Assembly: GCF_023701525.1 (NCBI RefSeq)
Contig: NZ_JAMQAW010000002.1
Span: 334,765 to 398,764, forward strand
Source: Streptomyces albipurpureus
GTDB lineage: Bacteria; Actinomycetota; Actinomycetes; Streptomycetales; Streptomycetaceae
Direction: 5' to 3'
Length of the DNA: 64,000 bases
Below the pieces are notes generated by a model. The model had not been told where the DNA came from. It ran no database searches and worked only from the letters and a program-made list of their open reading frames with translations. This document shows, piece after piece, positions 17,353 through 29,470 of this stretch; position 1 is the stretch's first letter, and the number at the start of each line of letters is the position of its first letter. Position numbers and translations under genes: made by a program.

Positions 17353-17874
17353 ACGCCGCTCAGCTCATTCCTGCTCCCCTTGCCCACGCCGCGACTTGAC
17401 TCCGACACTGATGTCGGAGGCGGTCCCCGCGGCACAGCCCGGCCGCCGGGCCGGGACCGAGGTGCGTCCGTTCGGCGGCTCTCCCCGCGCATGCGCGGGG
17501 AGAGCCGGACCGGCCGGTGCGGTGCGCCACCATCGCCCGAACACCGCCTGACAGCACGGGCGATCACCGCACCGCGCGCCCGGCGGACATATGCCTTCCA
17601 GCCCTGTCTCCCGACGCATCGGAGAGTGCGGACCGTCGTGGCCGATCTGGTCTTCGTCCCCCTGACCCTCGTGCTGCCCGGGCTTCTGCCCGTGGGGGTA
17701 GGGGGCCCGAACGGCTGTGAGCGTCGGGAACGTCGCCGATCTCGTGGTGGCGTGCTGCCCGGTGGTCCATCCGCTGCTCCGCCGGTGGGGGTTGGGCGCT
17801 CGTAGGGTTTCCCACCGGGCAGCCAATCCGGCGGCAGTGGGCTTCTTGTGTGCGCCGCCGGTGGGGACCTGCGG
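17353..17874. other. Intergenic stretch between convergent genes
   Basis: It lies between the kdpB stop and the protease stop. No kdpC-like frame was found. The one clear element is the perfect palindrome at 17476-17507. Third-codon bias is not consistent in any frame. Confidence 0.5.
17476..17507. terminator. Perfect 32-bp palindrome between convergent genes
   Basis: The sequence is a perfect palindrome with 16-bp arms (CGGCTCTCCCCGCGCA). It has no T tract but lies between two converging transcription units, so a bidirectional terminator is the simplest reading. The CCCCGCGC core also resembles type I-E CRISPR repeat stems, but there is only one copy. Confidence 0.55.
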
Positions 17875-21258
<3,384 letters not shown>

Positions 21259-21290
21259 AACGGCTCCCTGCTGTACGGGGTCGGGGGGTG

Positions 21291-21327
21291 AAAAAGCCGG
21301 GAGCGGCCCCGTTCCCCCGCTCCCGGC
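21291..21327 (-). terminator. Hairpin plus T tract in the protease leader (possible attenuator)
   Basis: On the - strand, GCCGGGAGCGG and its perfect complement flank a 10-base loop, and five T residues follow directly. This is a classic intrinsic terminator, 33-69 bases before the protease start and on the same strand. It either stops leftward read-through from upstream or attenuates the protease mRNA. Confidence 0.7.
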
Positions 21328-21600
21328 CGGTAAGAGAAGGAAGATCCAACTCCCGTTGCCCTGCGCCTCACTGATGGCCGAAACTCGACTCTCAGCACTC
21401 CTCCCAGAGAGAGCAGCCGCGCGCCACGGCGATCCCGGCGCACGTCCTCGAAGGTGGCTCGAAGAGGCTCGACGCCGGGTGGTGGGAGCGTCCAGAGAGG
21501 TCGCCCCCGCGGGCGGGCTCTGCAAGTCTCGGGCTGGACACCGGCGGCCGGAACTGCGGCGGTCGGTCACCGGGAGCACTCGTCCACGGGGAGCCTCACT

Positions 21601-22158
21601 ATGTCTGATACCGCGTTCACCTCGGCAGTCCAGGCGGCCACCGTCCCTACGATCGGCGATCCACTCCACGGTGGCGGCCAAGGAGTGGCAACACTGCTGC
21701 GGCAACTGGTGATCGCCACCGGGGCCGACACCGTCGTCGAGTGCGGGGCCCGGCTCGTCCTTCCGGTTGCCGAGGCGCTGCGCGCCAACGGACGCGGCAG
21801 GGTGGTGGTCTGCGAGGCACCGGGGGTACGGGTGGCCAAGGCGGGCGCGGCTCTGGAGCAGGCGGGGCTCGCCGCGTACGGAAGCCTGCTCAACGTCGGA
21901 GCCGGGGAGATGCTGACGGCGGTGCCGGGGCCGGTGGATCTGCTGGTACTCGGCGGGCCGCCCGCGCGGTTCCTGCCGGTGCTGCGGCTGTTGGAGCCGC
22001 GGATGCTGCCCGGCGCGGTGGTCGTGGCAGATGGGGTCCATGAGATGTTCGAGCCGGCCACGGAGTTCCTACGCCATGTCCGGGACGCCGGGAACGGTTA
22101 TGTTTCGCTGCCGCTGGCCCTCGGCCGAGGACTGGAGATCGCTGTCCGCAGCACCTGA
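21601..22158 (+). CDS. Putative class I SAM-dependent methyltransferase
   Basis: A 185-residue protein with GGGGAG seven bases before the ATG. VVECGARLVLPVAEALRAN resembles the glycine-rich SAM loop (though VECGAR lacks the usual GxGxG), followed by RVVVCEAPG (acidic end of strand 2) and DLLVLGGPPARFLPVLRLL, as in short catechol-type O-methyltransferases. There are no membrane segments. It is divergent from the protease with a ~340-bp gap. It may be the left edge of the polyketide cluster or an unrelated gene. The substrate is unknown. Confidence 0.6.
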   Translation: MSDTAFTSAVQAATVPTIGDPLHGGGQGVATLLRQLVIATGADTVVECGARLVLPVAEALRANGRGRVVVCEAPGVRVAKAGAALEQAGLAAYGSLLNVGAGEMLTAVPGPVDLLVLGGPPARFLPVLRLLEPRMLPGAVVVADGVHEMFEPATEFLRHVRDAGNGYVSLPLALGRGLEIAVRST

Positions 22159-22601
22159 TCCGTTCAACCACCTCGCGTGTGTGCACCGCGCGGTGCCTGT
22201 CCCCCGTAACCCCGCCCGGTGAACCCCGTTGCCGCGAGTTCCGTACCCCGTGCCCGGCGGTTCGTTCCGGTCGCCCAAGGCAGCCGCAGGGCTGCGAAAG
22301 CCCACACATGCGCAGCGCACACGCTCACACCGCGCACCCCGACCGACCGAGGGAGAGCCGTGTCCCCACACCCCGTTGCCGCCCTGTCCACAGCGCCGGA
22401 CCATCCGATGGTCGTCCCAGCCGACAGTGCTCGCCAACCTGACTGCGGTCAACCCGCCCTTCCAGCGGGGTTGTTCGCGTCCCGTACTCCATCGGTCCGG
22501 CCCGGCGCCAGCGCGGCGGACCGTGGATACGGGGGCCTCGGGGTTCCCCCGATCCGTCCGGCGGCCTCGCCCGGCACCCGGGGACCACGGGGGCGAGAGG
22601 C
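22159..22601. other. Intergenic stretch, no gene supported
   Basis: Frames here lack codon bias and family resemblance. No strong hairpin was seen. It probably holds the promoter for the rightward genes that follow. Confidence 0.4.
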
Positions 22602-22757
22602 ATGAACCGGTACTCGTCGCTGCGCGGCGCCGTCGTCAGGTACTGCCTGCGGCCGATGGCCCGCGCGCTCCTGGCCCTCGGCTCGATCCACCTGGGCCTG
22701 TACGTGCCGTATGACTTCGATGCCGACGATCCGGCGCGCTACCCGGAGAAGTGGTAG
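22602..22757 (+). CDS. Small 51-residue protein with one hydrophobic helix
   Basis: The product has an Arg-rich N-terminus, one amphipathic to hydrophobic helix (ARALLALGSIHLGLYVP) and an acidic tail ending DPARYPEKW. Codon bias is strongly G/C in the third position. A short GGCGAGAGG lies directly before the ATG. The pattern resembles the small DUF6059-type proteins of Streptomyces (a helix followed by a PxxxPE-like tail), but that link rests on memory of the family and is uncertain. The role is unknown. Confidence 0.4.
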   Translation: MNRYSSLRGAVVRYCLRPMARALLALGSIHLGLYVPYDFDADDPARYPEKW

Positions 22758-22993
22758 CCCGCCGCACCCGAACCGCCGCACCACCCGAATCTGCCGCACC
22801 ACGGCTGCGACGACAGCCCGGTCCGGTGAACGCGGGTGTCCACCACGGCTCGACGCCCACCTGACCGCTGCTGGACGCACCGGGTCCGCAGCTGGGCACG
22901 TCTCCAGGCCTCTTCGAGCGCCGCCCCAGACCCGGATCGCACCGTGGCCCCAGAGACCACCACAGCGTCCACTTCCCCCAGAGGAGAACCCCC

Positions 22994-23362
22994 ATGAGCC
23001 ATGACCGACTTGTCGGCACCTGGACCACCCAACTCGACGACGACGGCAAGGCCGTCCCCGGGCTGGTGCGCTTCTCCGCGGACGGCGGAGTCGTGTCCAC
23101 CCAGGTCAACACCAAGAGCATCGGTCTGGGCAGCTGGCGTGCGACCGGCCCGGACACCTTCGAGTACGGCTTCCACATCCTCGCGGTGGACGGCGAAGGC
23201 ACCCACGTCGGCGAGGCACGGGTGCGCGTGGAGGGGGAGTTCACATCCCCCACGCAGTGGCAGGGCACCGGCGGAGCCGAGTTCTACGACCCCCAGGGGG
23301 TCAAGCGGCGAGGGCACGGGGGCTCGAAGGTGACAGCCGAGAAGTTCGGCGCCGACGAGTGA
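22994..23362 (+). CDS. Small lipocalin-like or cyclase-like protein of unknown function
   Basis: A 122-residue soluble protein. The ATG has GAGGAGA about ten bases upstream. It is mostly alternating strand sequence (LVGTWTTQLDD, VRFSADGGVVST, FEYGFHILAV, ARVRVEGEF), which suggests a small beta-barrel such as a lipocalin-like or SnoaL-like cup. It is the first gene of a coupled set: its stop overlaps the next start by four bases (GTGA). Position before a flavoprotein and an SDR hints at binding a polyketide intermediate. No catalytic residue could be assigned. Confidence 0.6.
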   Translation: MSHDRLVGTWTTQLDDDGKAVPGLVRFSADGGVVSTQVNTKSIGLGSWRATGPDTFEYGFHILAVDGEGTHVGEARVRVEGEFTSPTQWQGTGGAEFYDPQGVKRRGHGGSKVTAEKFGADE

Positions 23363-24957
23363 AGGCGCGCCCCAGGCAGCCGCTGCGAGGCGCGCGGTCG
23401 ACGGCCTCCGCGTCGATGTCCGCTCTGGCGGACGGGCTCGGCGGACGGCTGGTCCTCCCGTCGGACCCGGGATACACATCGGCCGTCCAGTTGCAGAACA
23501 CCGAGTACGACTCCACGGCACCGCAAGCCGTCGCGTACTGCGCCACCAGCGAGGACATCGCCGCCTGCCTCCGCCACGCCCGCGACGGCGGGCTACGCGT
23601 CCATGTCCGGGGCGGCGGCCACAGCTTCAACGGCTGGTCCACCGGGGAGGGCCTGGTCATCGACCTGTCACGGATGAACCGGGTCGCTCTCCGGGTACCC
23701 GGAGACCGAACCGGCACCGGCGGACCCGTGGGAACACCCACCGTCCTGCTCGGCGCGGGAACCCGCTCGGTCGACGCGCTGGACGCGCTCCGCCCTCTGA
23801 GCCGCCAGATCGCCACCGGCACCTTTCCCACCGTCAGCGCGGGAGGGTTCCTCACCGGTGGCGGAATCGGCTGGCAGACCCGGCGGTTCGGCATCGCCTC
23901 CGACCGGCTGGTCTCCGCACAGGTGGTGCTCGCCGACGGACGTGCTGCGCACTGCTCCGCCACCGAGGAGCCCGATCTGTTCTGGGCGCTGCGCGGCGGC
24001 GGGGGCGCGACCTTCGGCATCGTCACCGCATGCGAACTGCGGCCGATCGACGCGCCCGTCATGACCGGCTTCGAAACCCTGTGGGCGTACGACGACGCGG
24101 TCCCGGTGCTGGCCGCCTGGCAGGACTGGTGCGCGGAGGGCCCCGACGAGCTGGGCACCTCGCTGGTGGTCCTGCCCGGGATGTTCGGCCCGCACGGACG
24201 CCCCGTCGTCAAGGTCTGGGGCGTGCACCTGGGGCCCACCGGTCAGCTGCACTCCATGCTCGACGAGTTGGCCGAGCGGGCCGGAGCCAAGCCGGTCAGC
24301 CGGGCCGTCGGCCCGCGCGGTGGCTACGCCGATGTGATGCACCAGGCCCTGTGCGGGGCCAAGACCGTGGCGCAGTGCCATCGCACCGGCACCGGCCCCG
24401 GAGCGGAGGGCCACCGGCACCCGTACACACGGCAGGCCTACCGGCTCACCGGCCGCCCCGCCGGCCGAGCATCCGCCGCGGCGCTGCTCGCCGCCTGGGA
24501 GGCCGATCCGGTCCCCGAGCGGTATCTGCTGTGTATCGCCGTCGGCGGTGCCGCGAACCGATTCGGCCGCACCGAGACCGCGTATGTCCACCGCGACGCG
24601 CAGTTTCTGATGGGCTATCAGATCGCCTGTCGGGAGCCTGGGCCGGATCCGGAGACCGCAGCGTCGATGACCGCCTGGGCCGACCGTTGTGCCGCCGCGC
24701 TCAAACCGCTGGCCTGCGGCTCGTACATCAACTTCCCGAGCTCCCGGATCACCGACGGCTGGGAGGAGGACTACTTCGGCGAGAACCTGCCCCGGTTGCT
24801 GGAAGTGAAGCGGGCGTACGACCCGGACAACGTCCTCCACCACGCGCAGAGCGTCGGTACCCATGCCGCGAAGGCCCGGACGACCGATACGACCACCGAT
24901 ACGACCGCCGGGACGCAAACGACGGTTCCGCAGACGACCACGGAGACGGACTCATGA
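23359..24957 (+). CDS. BBE-type FAD-linked oxidoreductase
   Basis: A 532-residue flavoprotein of the berberine-bridge-enzyme/VAO class. VRGGGHSFNG (~80) carries the His that links covalently to FAD. The usual second anchor, Cys in a GxCPxV motif, reads GTFPTVSAGG here, so only a single covalent bond is expected. GGGIGWQTRRFGIASD and the C-terminal YINFPSS and AYDPDNVLHH are typical. The GTG start overlaps the preceding stop by four bases. The Thr-rich tail (TTDTTTDTTAGTQTT) is unusual and probably disordered. It probably oxidises a phenol or alcohol of the polyketide with O2. Confidence 0.92.
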   Translation: MKARPRQPLRGARSTASASMSALADGLGGRLVLPSDPGYTSAVQLQNTEYDSTAPQAVAYCATSEDIAACLRHARDGGLRVHVRGGGHSFNGWSTGEGLVIDLSRMNRVALRVPGDRTGTGGPVGTPTVLLGAGTRSVDALDALRPLSRQIATGTFPTVSAGGFLTGGGIGWQTRRFGIASDRLVSAQVVLADGRAAHCSATEEPDLFWALRGGGGATFGIVTACELRPIDAPVMTGFETLWAYDDAVPVLAAWQDWCAEGPDELGTSLVVLPGMFGPHGRPVVKVWGVHLGPTGQLHSMLDELAERAGAKPVSRAVGPRGGYADVMHQALCGAKTVAQCHRTGTGPGAEGHRHPYTRQAYRLTGRPAGRASAAALLAAWEADPVPERYLLCIAVGGAANRFGRTETAYVHRDAQFLMGYQIACREPGPDPETAASMTAWADRCAAALKPLACGSYINFPSSRITDGWEEDYFGENLPRLLEVKRAYDPDNVLHHAQSVGTHAAKARTTDTTTDTTAGTQTTVPQTTTETDS

Positions 24958-25727
24958 GAACGGACCTGCGAGACAAGGCCGTACTGGTCACCGGGGCGTC
25001 CTCCGGCATCGGGCGCGCCACGGCCATCGCGTACGGTACGGAGCGCGCCCGGGTGGCCATCACCTATCACACCGACGAGGCCGGAGCCCAGGAGACCGCC
25101 CGGCTGGTGGCAGAGGCGGGCGGCACCCCGCTGATCCTGCCCTACGACCTCGCCGACGAACGTTCCGCGCACTCCGTCGCCGGCCGTGTCGCCAAGGAGT
25201 GGGGCGGCATCGACGTCCTGATCGGCAATGCCGTGAGCTGGGGCGAGGCCATCCCCCGCCCCGGAAGGCCGGTGCCGCTGTTCGAGGACGTCCCGCCCGA
25301 GCAGTGGAGGGAAGTCCTGCGTACCAGCATCGACGCCGCCTTCCATCTGCTGCAGGCCGCCCTTCCCGCGATGCGCACTCGCCCCTGGGGCCGGATCGTC
25401 CTCATCGGCGCGGGCCTCGCGGACACCGGAAAGCCGGGGGCGGGGGCGTACGGGGCGGGCAAGTCGGCCCTGTACGGCCTGGTCCGCAGCCTCGCCTGGG
25501 AACTCGGCCCCGAGGGGATCCTCATCAACATGGTTGTTCCCGGTCAGACGCTGACGGAGACCGTACGGGCCCATGTGCCGTCGGATTTCCTGGTGGAGAA
25601 GGGGAAGCAGCTGCCGTCGGGGCGGATGTCGGACCCACAGGACGTGGCGAACGCGGTGCTGTTCCTGGGGTCGGCGGCGAACGGAAACAGCAACGGGGAG
25701 ACGGTGAGGGTGACCGGAGGGAGTTGA
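24954..25727 (+). CDS. Short-chain dehydrogenase/reductase with an altered active site
   Basis: A 257-residue SDR with the nucleotide loop TGASSGIGRAT and the catalytic pair YGAGK. The usual NNAG is GNAV, and the Ser expected before the Tyr (GSxA) is replaced in LIGAGLADTG, so the catalytic triad is incomplete. A Gly/Ala-rich PGAGAYGAGK loop surrounds the Tyr. It overlaps the flavoprotein gene by four bases (ATGA) and is probably co-translated. It may still reduce an activated quinone or act as a cyclase or dehydratase. The substrate is inferred to be the aromatic polyketide. Confidence 0.85.
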   Translation: MRTDLRDKAVLVTGASSGIGRATAIAYGTERARVAITYHTDEAGAQETARLVAEAGGTPLILPYDLADERSAHSVAGRVAKEWGGIDVLIGNAVSWGEAIPRPGRPVPLFEDVPPEQWREVLRTSIDAAFHLLQAALPAMRTRPWGRIVLIGAGLADTGKPGAGAYGAGKSALYGLVRSLAWELGPEGILINMVVPGQTLTETVRAHVPSDFLVEKGKQLPSGRMSDPQDVANAVLFLGSAANGNSNGETVRVTGGS

Positions 25728-25920
25728 GCGGCGGGGACGGCCCGCGCACCGCGAGCGGCGGGAACTGCCCGCGCACCGCCCGACGCCCCTCCCCGGCCTG
25801 GCGGCCCGGGGTTCCTCAGCTTCGCCCGGAAGCAACTGGAGCGAGGGCTGCCGAGGGGCGCCCCGGGGCCGCCGGCGCGTCGAGCGGAACTGGAGCGAGG
25901 TTCGAGAGGGGGGCGTCAGG

Positions 25921-26889
25921 TTGGGGTTCATGGAGATACGCAGCCTCGACGGCGACAGTGACGCGACCCTCACCGCCCTGCTCCCCGGCTTCCGGGACAC
26001 CATGCGTGTGGAGCTCCCCGCCGATCCCCCGGTCACCAAGGCCCTACTGGCCCGGTTGTTCCAGCGCAGGCATGGAACCGAACGGCTGGTGCTGGTCGCG
26101 TACGACGGCGACACCCCGGCCGGCGTACTGAAGCTGGGCCTCGATCCAGCCGACCCGGCCGGGCCGGGGCACGGCTCCCTCTGGGTGTTCCCCGGCTTCC
26201 GGCGTCGCGGGGCGGGGCGGGCACTGGCCCGGGCGGGCCAGGGGGCACTGCGGGAGCGGGGGCGGGGCCTGCTGCTGGTGGACGCGCCCGAGGGCGAGCC
26301 GGCGCAGCAGTTCGCCGGGGGGTTGGGCGCGCAGCGGACGGGGGTGAGTCTGCGCAACCGGCTCCTGCTCGGCCCGGCCCGGCCCGCGCTGGAGGAGGCC
26401 GCTGGCCGTCAGGTGCCCGGGTATCTGCTGCGCCGGTGGACCGGCCCCTGCCCCGAGGAGCTGGTGGAGTCGTACGCCCGCGCCTGGAGCGCCCTCGACG
26501 AGCGGGTCAACGGCCGGGCCAGGGTGCGCAATCCGGTCGCCGGGGATGTGCGGGCCCGCGAGGCCGAGGCGGCGCGGGCCGGGCACCGGGCCTACACGGC
26601 GGCAGCGCTGGCCGGGGATGGTGGTCAGGTCGTCGCTTACAGCACCCTCTTCGTCCGCGACAGCCCGATGGCGGACGGCGGCGAGACGCTCGTACTACCG
26701 GAGCACCGCCGACGCGGCCTCGGGACCCGGCTGAAGGCGGAACTGTTGCTGGGAGCGGCGAGGGAGAACGAACACCTCGCGCTGGTGCAGGTGTTCAACG
26801 ACAGCGCCAACACAGCGGTCGTCGCGCTCAACAAGAAGCTCGGCTTCACGGCCGACTCCCGCTGGGCCACCTACGCGCTCCGAGTCTGA
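25921..26889 (+). CDS. Tandem-domain GNAT acetyltransferase
   Basis: About 322 residues with two GNAT folds. The first contains FRRRGAGRALARAG and the second HRRRGLGTRLKAEL, both acetyl-CoA pyrophosphate loops, followed by NDSANTAVVALNKKLGF, typical of a complete C-terminal domain. The layout recalls MshD-like proteins. The TTG start has GAGAGGGGGG seven bases upstream; an ATG three codons later is the alternative. A gap of about 190 bp separates it from the SDR. It may acetylate the product, a thiol or an amine for self-protection. No evidence distinguishes these. Confidence 0.8.
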   Translation: MGFMEIRSLDGDSDATLTALLPGFRDTMRVELPADPPVTKALLARLFQRRHGTERLVLVAYDGDTPAGVLKLGLDPADPAGPGHGSLWVFPGFRRRGAGRALARAGQGALRERGRGLLLVDAPEGEPAQQFAGGLGAQRTGVSLRNRLLLGPARPALEEAAGRQVPGYLLRRWTGPCPEELVESYARAWSALDERVNGRARVRNPVAGDVRAREAEAARAGHRAYTAAALAGDGGQVVAYSTLFVRDSPMADGGETLVLPEHRRRGLGTRLKAELLLGAARENEHLALVQVFNDSANTAVVALNKKLGFTADSRWATYALRV

Positions 26890-26939
26890 GCCCGCGTTCG
26901 CAGCCAGCGCCCGTGTGCCGGACCGTCCGAGAGGAATCC

Positions 26940-27809
26940 ATGAACACCGTCACCCCCGCCGACCAGCGGAGTCGGAACACCCAACTGGTCCGCGACCTCT
27001 ACCAGTCGCTGTACCGCGAGCACCGACTCGACCAGGCCGGGACCTACTTCCACCCCGAGTACACCGAACACGACCCGCTCGCGGCACCGGGCCCTGATGG
27101 GCCCGCACGCCACTGGCGACTGATGACCGGCCGATTCCCCGAGCTGCGTGCCGGGATCGACCACCTGGTGGCGGACACCGACCGGGTGATGGTCTTCGCG
27201 ACCTGGACCGGACAGGCCGTCACCGGGGAGCGCTTTCGGTTGCACACCGCAGAGTTGTACCGGATCGAGGACGACCGGATCGCCGAGCACTGGAATGTGG
27301 TCGACCGTGCGGTGCTCGCCGAGCACGGCGTCCCGGGGCTGGACGGGGACGGAGTCCAGCCGCCCGCGCCCGGCCCGTACCTCCCGTACGCCGGGACCGA
27401 GCGGGCCAACGCCGAGCTGGTCCTCGGCGCGTACCGGGAGGTCTTCAGCGAGCACCGGCTCGACCTCGCCGAGCGCTACTACCACCAGGACTACCGGCAC
27501 CACAATGTGCGTACCGCCGCCGTGCCGAACGGCCTCGACGCCTTCAAGGTGTTCTTCGCGGACAACATCGCCGCCTTCCCCGATCTGACCACCACGGTCG
27601 ACCACCTCGTCGCCGAGGGCGACCGGGTGATGGTCTTCGTGACCTGGCGCGGGACTCTCACCGGGGCGTGGAGCGGTGGCGGGCCTTCGGGAGGGCAGCT
27701 GACCATGCGCACCTGCGACCAGTTCCGCATCGAGAACGGAAAGGTCGCCGAGCACTGGGAGATCGTCGACTACCTGGCGCTTGCGCGCGCCGGGCTGCCG
27801 ACCCCGTGA
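26940..27809 (+). CDS. Tandem SnoaL-like polyketide cyclase
   Basis: A 289-residue protein made of two SnoaL-like domains in a row. Each has the same block order: LYQSLYREHRLDQAGTY / GAYREVFSEHRLDLAERYY, then HLVADTDRVMVFATW / HLVAEGDRVMVFVTW, then a late RIEDDRIAEHW / RIENGKVAEHW. The repeated spacing shows an internal duplication. The ribosome site AGAGGAA is five bases before the ATG. SnoaL proteins catalyse a late aldol ring closure in anthracyclines or act as hydroxylation helpers. The fused pair may act as one internal pseudo-dimer. Confidence 0.88.
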   Translation: MNTVTPADQRSRNTQLVRDLYQSLYREHRLDQAGTYFHPEYTEHDPLAAPGPDGPARHWRLMTGRFPELRAGIDHLVADTDRVMVFATWTGQAVTGERFRLHTAELYRIEDDRIAEHWNVVDRAVLAEHGVPGLDGDGVQPPAPGPYLPYAGTERANAELVLGAYREVFSEHRLDLAERYYHQDYRHHNVRTAAVPNGLDAFKVFFADNIAAFPDLTTTVDHLVAEGDRVMVFVTWRGTLTGAWSGGGPSGGQLTMRTCDQFRIENGKVAEHWEIVDYLALARAGLPTP

Positions 27810-27877
27810 GTCCCCCGCTGGCGGGGTGCCAGCGCTCCGCGCCCAGCCCAGACCCAGAGCCCAGAGAGGGATCCGCG

Positions 27878-29470
27878 ATGAGTTCCAGCAACGCGCCCGC
27901 GAACGGCGACGCGCCCGTCCTGGTCGTCGGCGGCAGCCTGACCGGACTGTCCACCGCCCTGTTCCTCGCCCACCACGGAGTGCGCTGCACCCTGGTGGAG
28001 CGCCATCCGAGCACCTCCGTCCACCCGAGGGCCGTCGGCTACTACCCGCGCACCGCCGAACTCCTCGGCCAGGCGGGGGTGGAGGAAGCGGCGAGGCGGG
28101 CCGCGGCCGGGTTCGAGTCGCACCGCACCAGGGCCGGGGTGACATCGCTGGCCGGCGAGGTCCTCTTCAGCCGTGAGGAGTTGGCTGGTGGTGACGATCT
28201 CGCCGATCTCACCCCGTCGCGGTTGCTGCTGCTGCCGCAGGACCGGCTGGAACCGCTGCTGCGGGCCCGGGCGAAGGAGCTGGGGGCCGACTTGAGGTTC
28301 GGCACCGAGCTGTTGTCCTTCGCCGAGGACCCCGACGGGGTGACGGCCGTGCTCGGTGACGGCGCGGGCGGGACCACCGCCTTTCGCTGCGACTACCTCG
28401 TGGCCTGCGACGGGCCGCGGAGCGCCGTGCGAGAGGCGCTGAAGGTGCCCAGGCACGGGCGTGGCGTCATCTCCCGGCATATCAGCATCGCCTTCGGCGC
28501 GGACCTGAACGAGGTGCTCGGCGAGCGGCGCTACAGCGTCGTCCATATCAGGAACCCGAAGGTCACCGGGATTCTGGTACACGACGACACCCGTACCGAA
28601 GGCACCCTGATCGTCGGCTATCTGCCGGAGCGGGGCGAGAGCCTCGACGACTTCACCGACGGGCGCTGCGCCGAACTGGTGAGTGCTGCGATCGGGTCGC
28701 CCGAGGTGGCGGTGACGATCCGTTCCCGGTTCCCCTGGGACATGGCGGAACAGGTCGCCGAGACATTCGTCCAGGGGCGCGTGCTGCTCGCGGGAGACGC
28801 CGCGCACGTCGTGCCGCCGACCGGCGGCTATGGGGCCAATACCGGTATCGCCGACGCCTGCAACCTGGCGTGGAAGCTGGCGTCGGTGGTGCGAGGGGTC
28901 GCCGGTGCGGGGCTGCTGGAGACGTATGACGCCGAGCGCAGGCCCGTAGCCGTGTACACCGCCGAGCAGGGTTCGCTCCAACTCGCGGTGCGCTCCGGGG
29001 AGGCCACCCCCGAGCAGCGGGAGGCCGCCGCGGACGCTCTCACGGTGACGATGGGGCAGGTGTACCGCTCGGCCGCGATCGTTCCCGAGCCGGGAGCAGA
29101 GGCCCGGCCGGCCGCCCGCGACCCGCGGGAGCTGCGGGGTGAGCCCGGGGCACGGGCGCCGTATGTCCTTCTGGACCCGGCGGCCGGCTCGACGCTGGAC
29201 CTGTTCGGGCGGGAGTTCGTCCTGCTGACGGGGACCGGGACGCGGGCGGATGGCTGGGTGGCGGCCGCGGCGGAGGCCGGGGTGACGGCGCACCGTCTCG
29301 ACGGGACGGGGTGGGCCACGGCGTACGGCGTGGGCTCCGCGGGGGCGGTGCTGGTCCGTCCGGACGGGGTGGTCGCCTGGCGCTCCGCGGGGCCCTTGGC
29401 CGGCGACCCGGTGGAGGTCCTGGCGGGGGTGCTGGGCCAGGTGCTGGCGCTGCCCGCCGATCAGCCGTAG
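27878..29470 (+). CDS. FAD-dependent aromatic hydroxylase (PHBH class), copy 1
   Basis: A 530-residue class A flavin monooxygenase. VVGGSLTGLSTALFLAHHG (dinucleotide fold, with Ser-Leu in place of the usual GGP), ACDGPRSAVRE (DG motif) and LLAGDAAHVVPPTGG (GD motif) are in order, and a thioredoxin-like C-terminal domain ends it (~390-530). It is close in layout to the hydroxylases of anthracycline and pentangular pathways. The ATG follows AGAGAGGGATCC. It is the last rightward gene before the convergent MarR gene and probably hydroxylates or opens a ring with NADPH and O2. Confidence 0.92.
   Translation: MSSSNAPANGDAPVLVVGGSLTGLSTALFLAHHGVRCTLVERHPSTSVHPRAVGYYPRTAELLGQAGVEEAARRAAAGFESHRTRAGVTSLAGEVLFSREELAGGDDLADLTPSRLLLLPQDRLEPLLRARAKELGADLRFGTELLSFAEDPDGVTAVLGDGAGGTTAFRCDYLVACDGPRSAVREALKVPRHGRGVISRHISIAFGADLNEVLGERRYSVVHIRNPKVTGILVHDDTRTEGTLIVGYLPERGESLDDFTDGRCAELVSAAIGSPEVAVTIRSRFPWDMAEQVAETFVQGRVLLAGDAAHVVPPTGGYGANTGIADACNLAWKLASVVRGVAGAGLLETYDAERRPVAVYTAEQGSLQLAVRSGEATPEQREAAADALTVTMGQVYRSAAIVPEPGAEARPAARDPRELRGEPGARAPYVLLDPAAGSTLDLFGREFVLLTGTGTRADGWVAAAAEAGVTAHRLDGTGWATAYGVGSAGAVLVRPDGVVAWRSAGPLAGDPVEVLAGVLGQVLALPADQP

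Noticed and set aside
17476..17507. CRISPR repeat
   Set aside because: Only one copy, no spacers, no cas genes in the window.
21259..22041. N-terminal extension of the protease to 1388 residues
   Set aside because: The region lacks codon bias, contains the leader terminator and runs over the divergent methyltransferase; a signal peptide begins right at the TTG.
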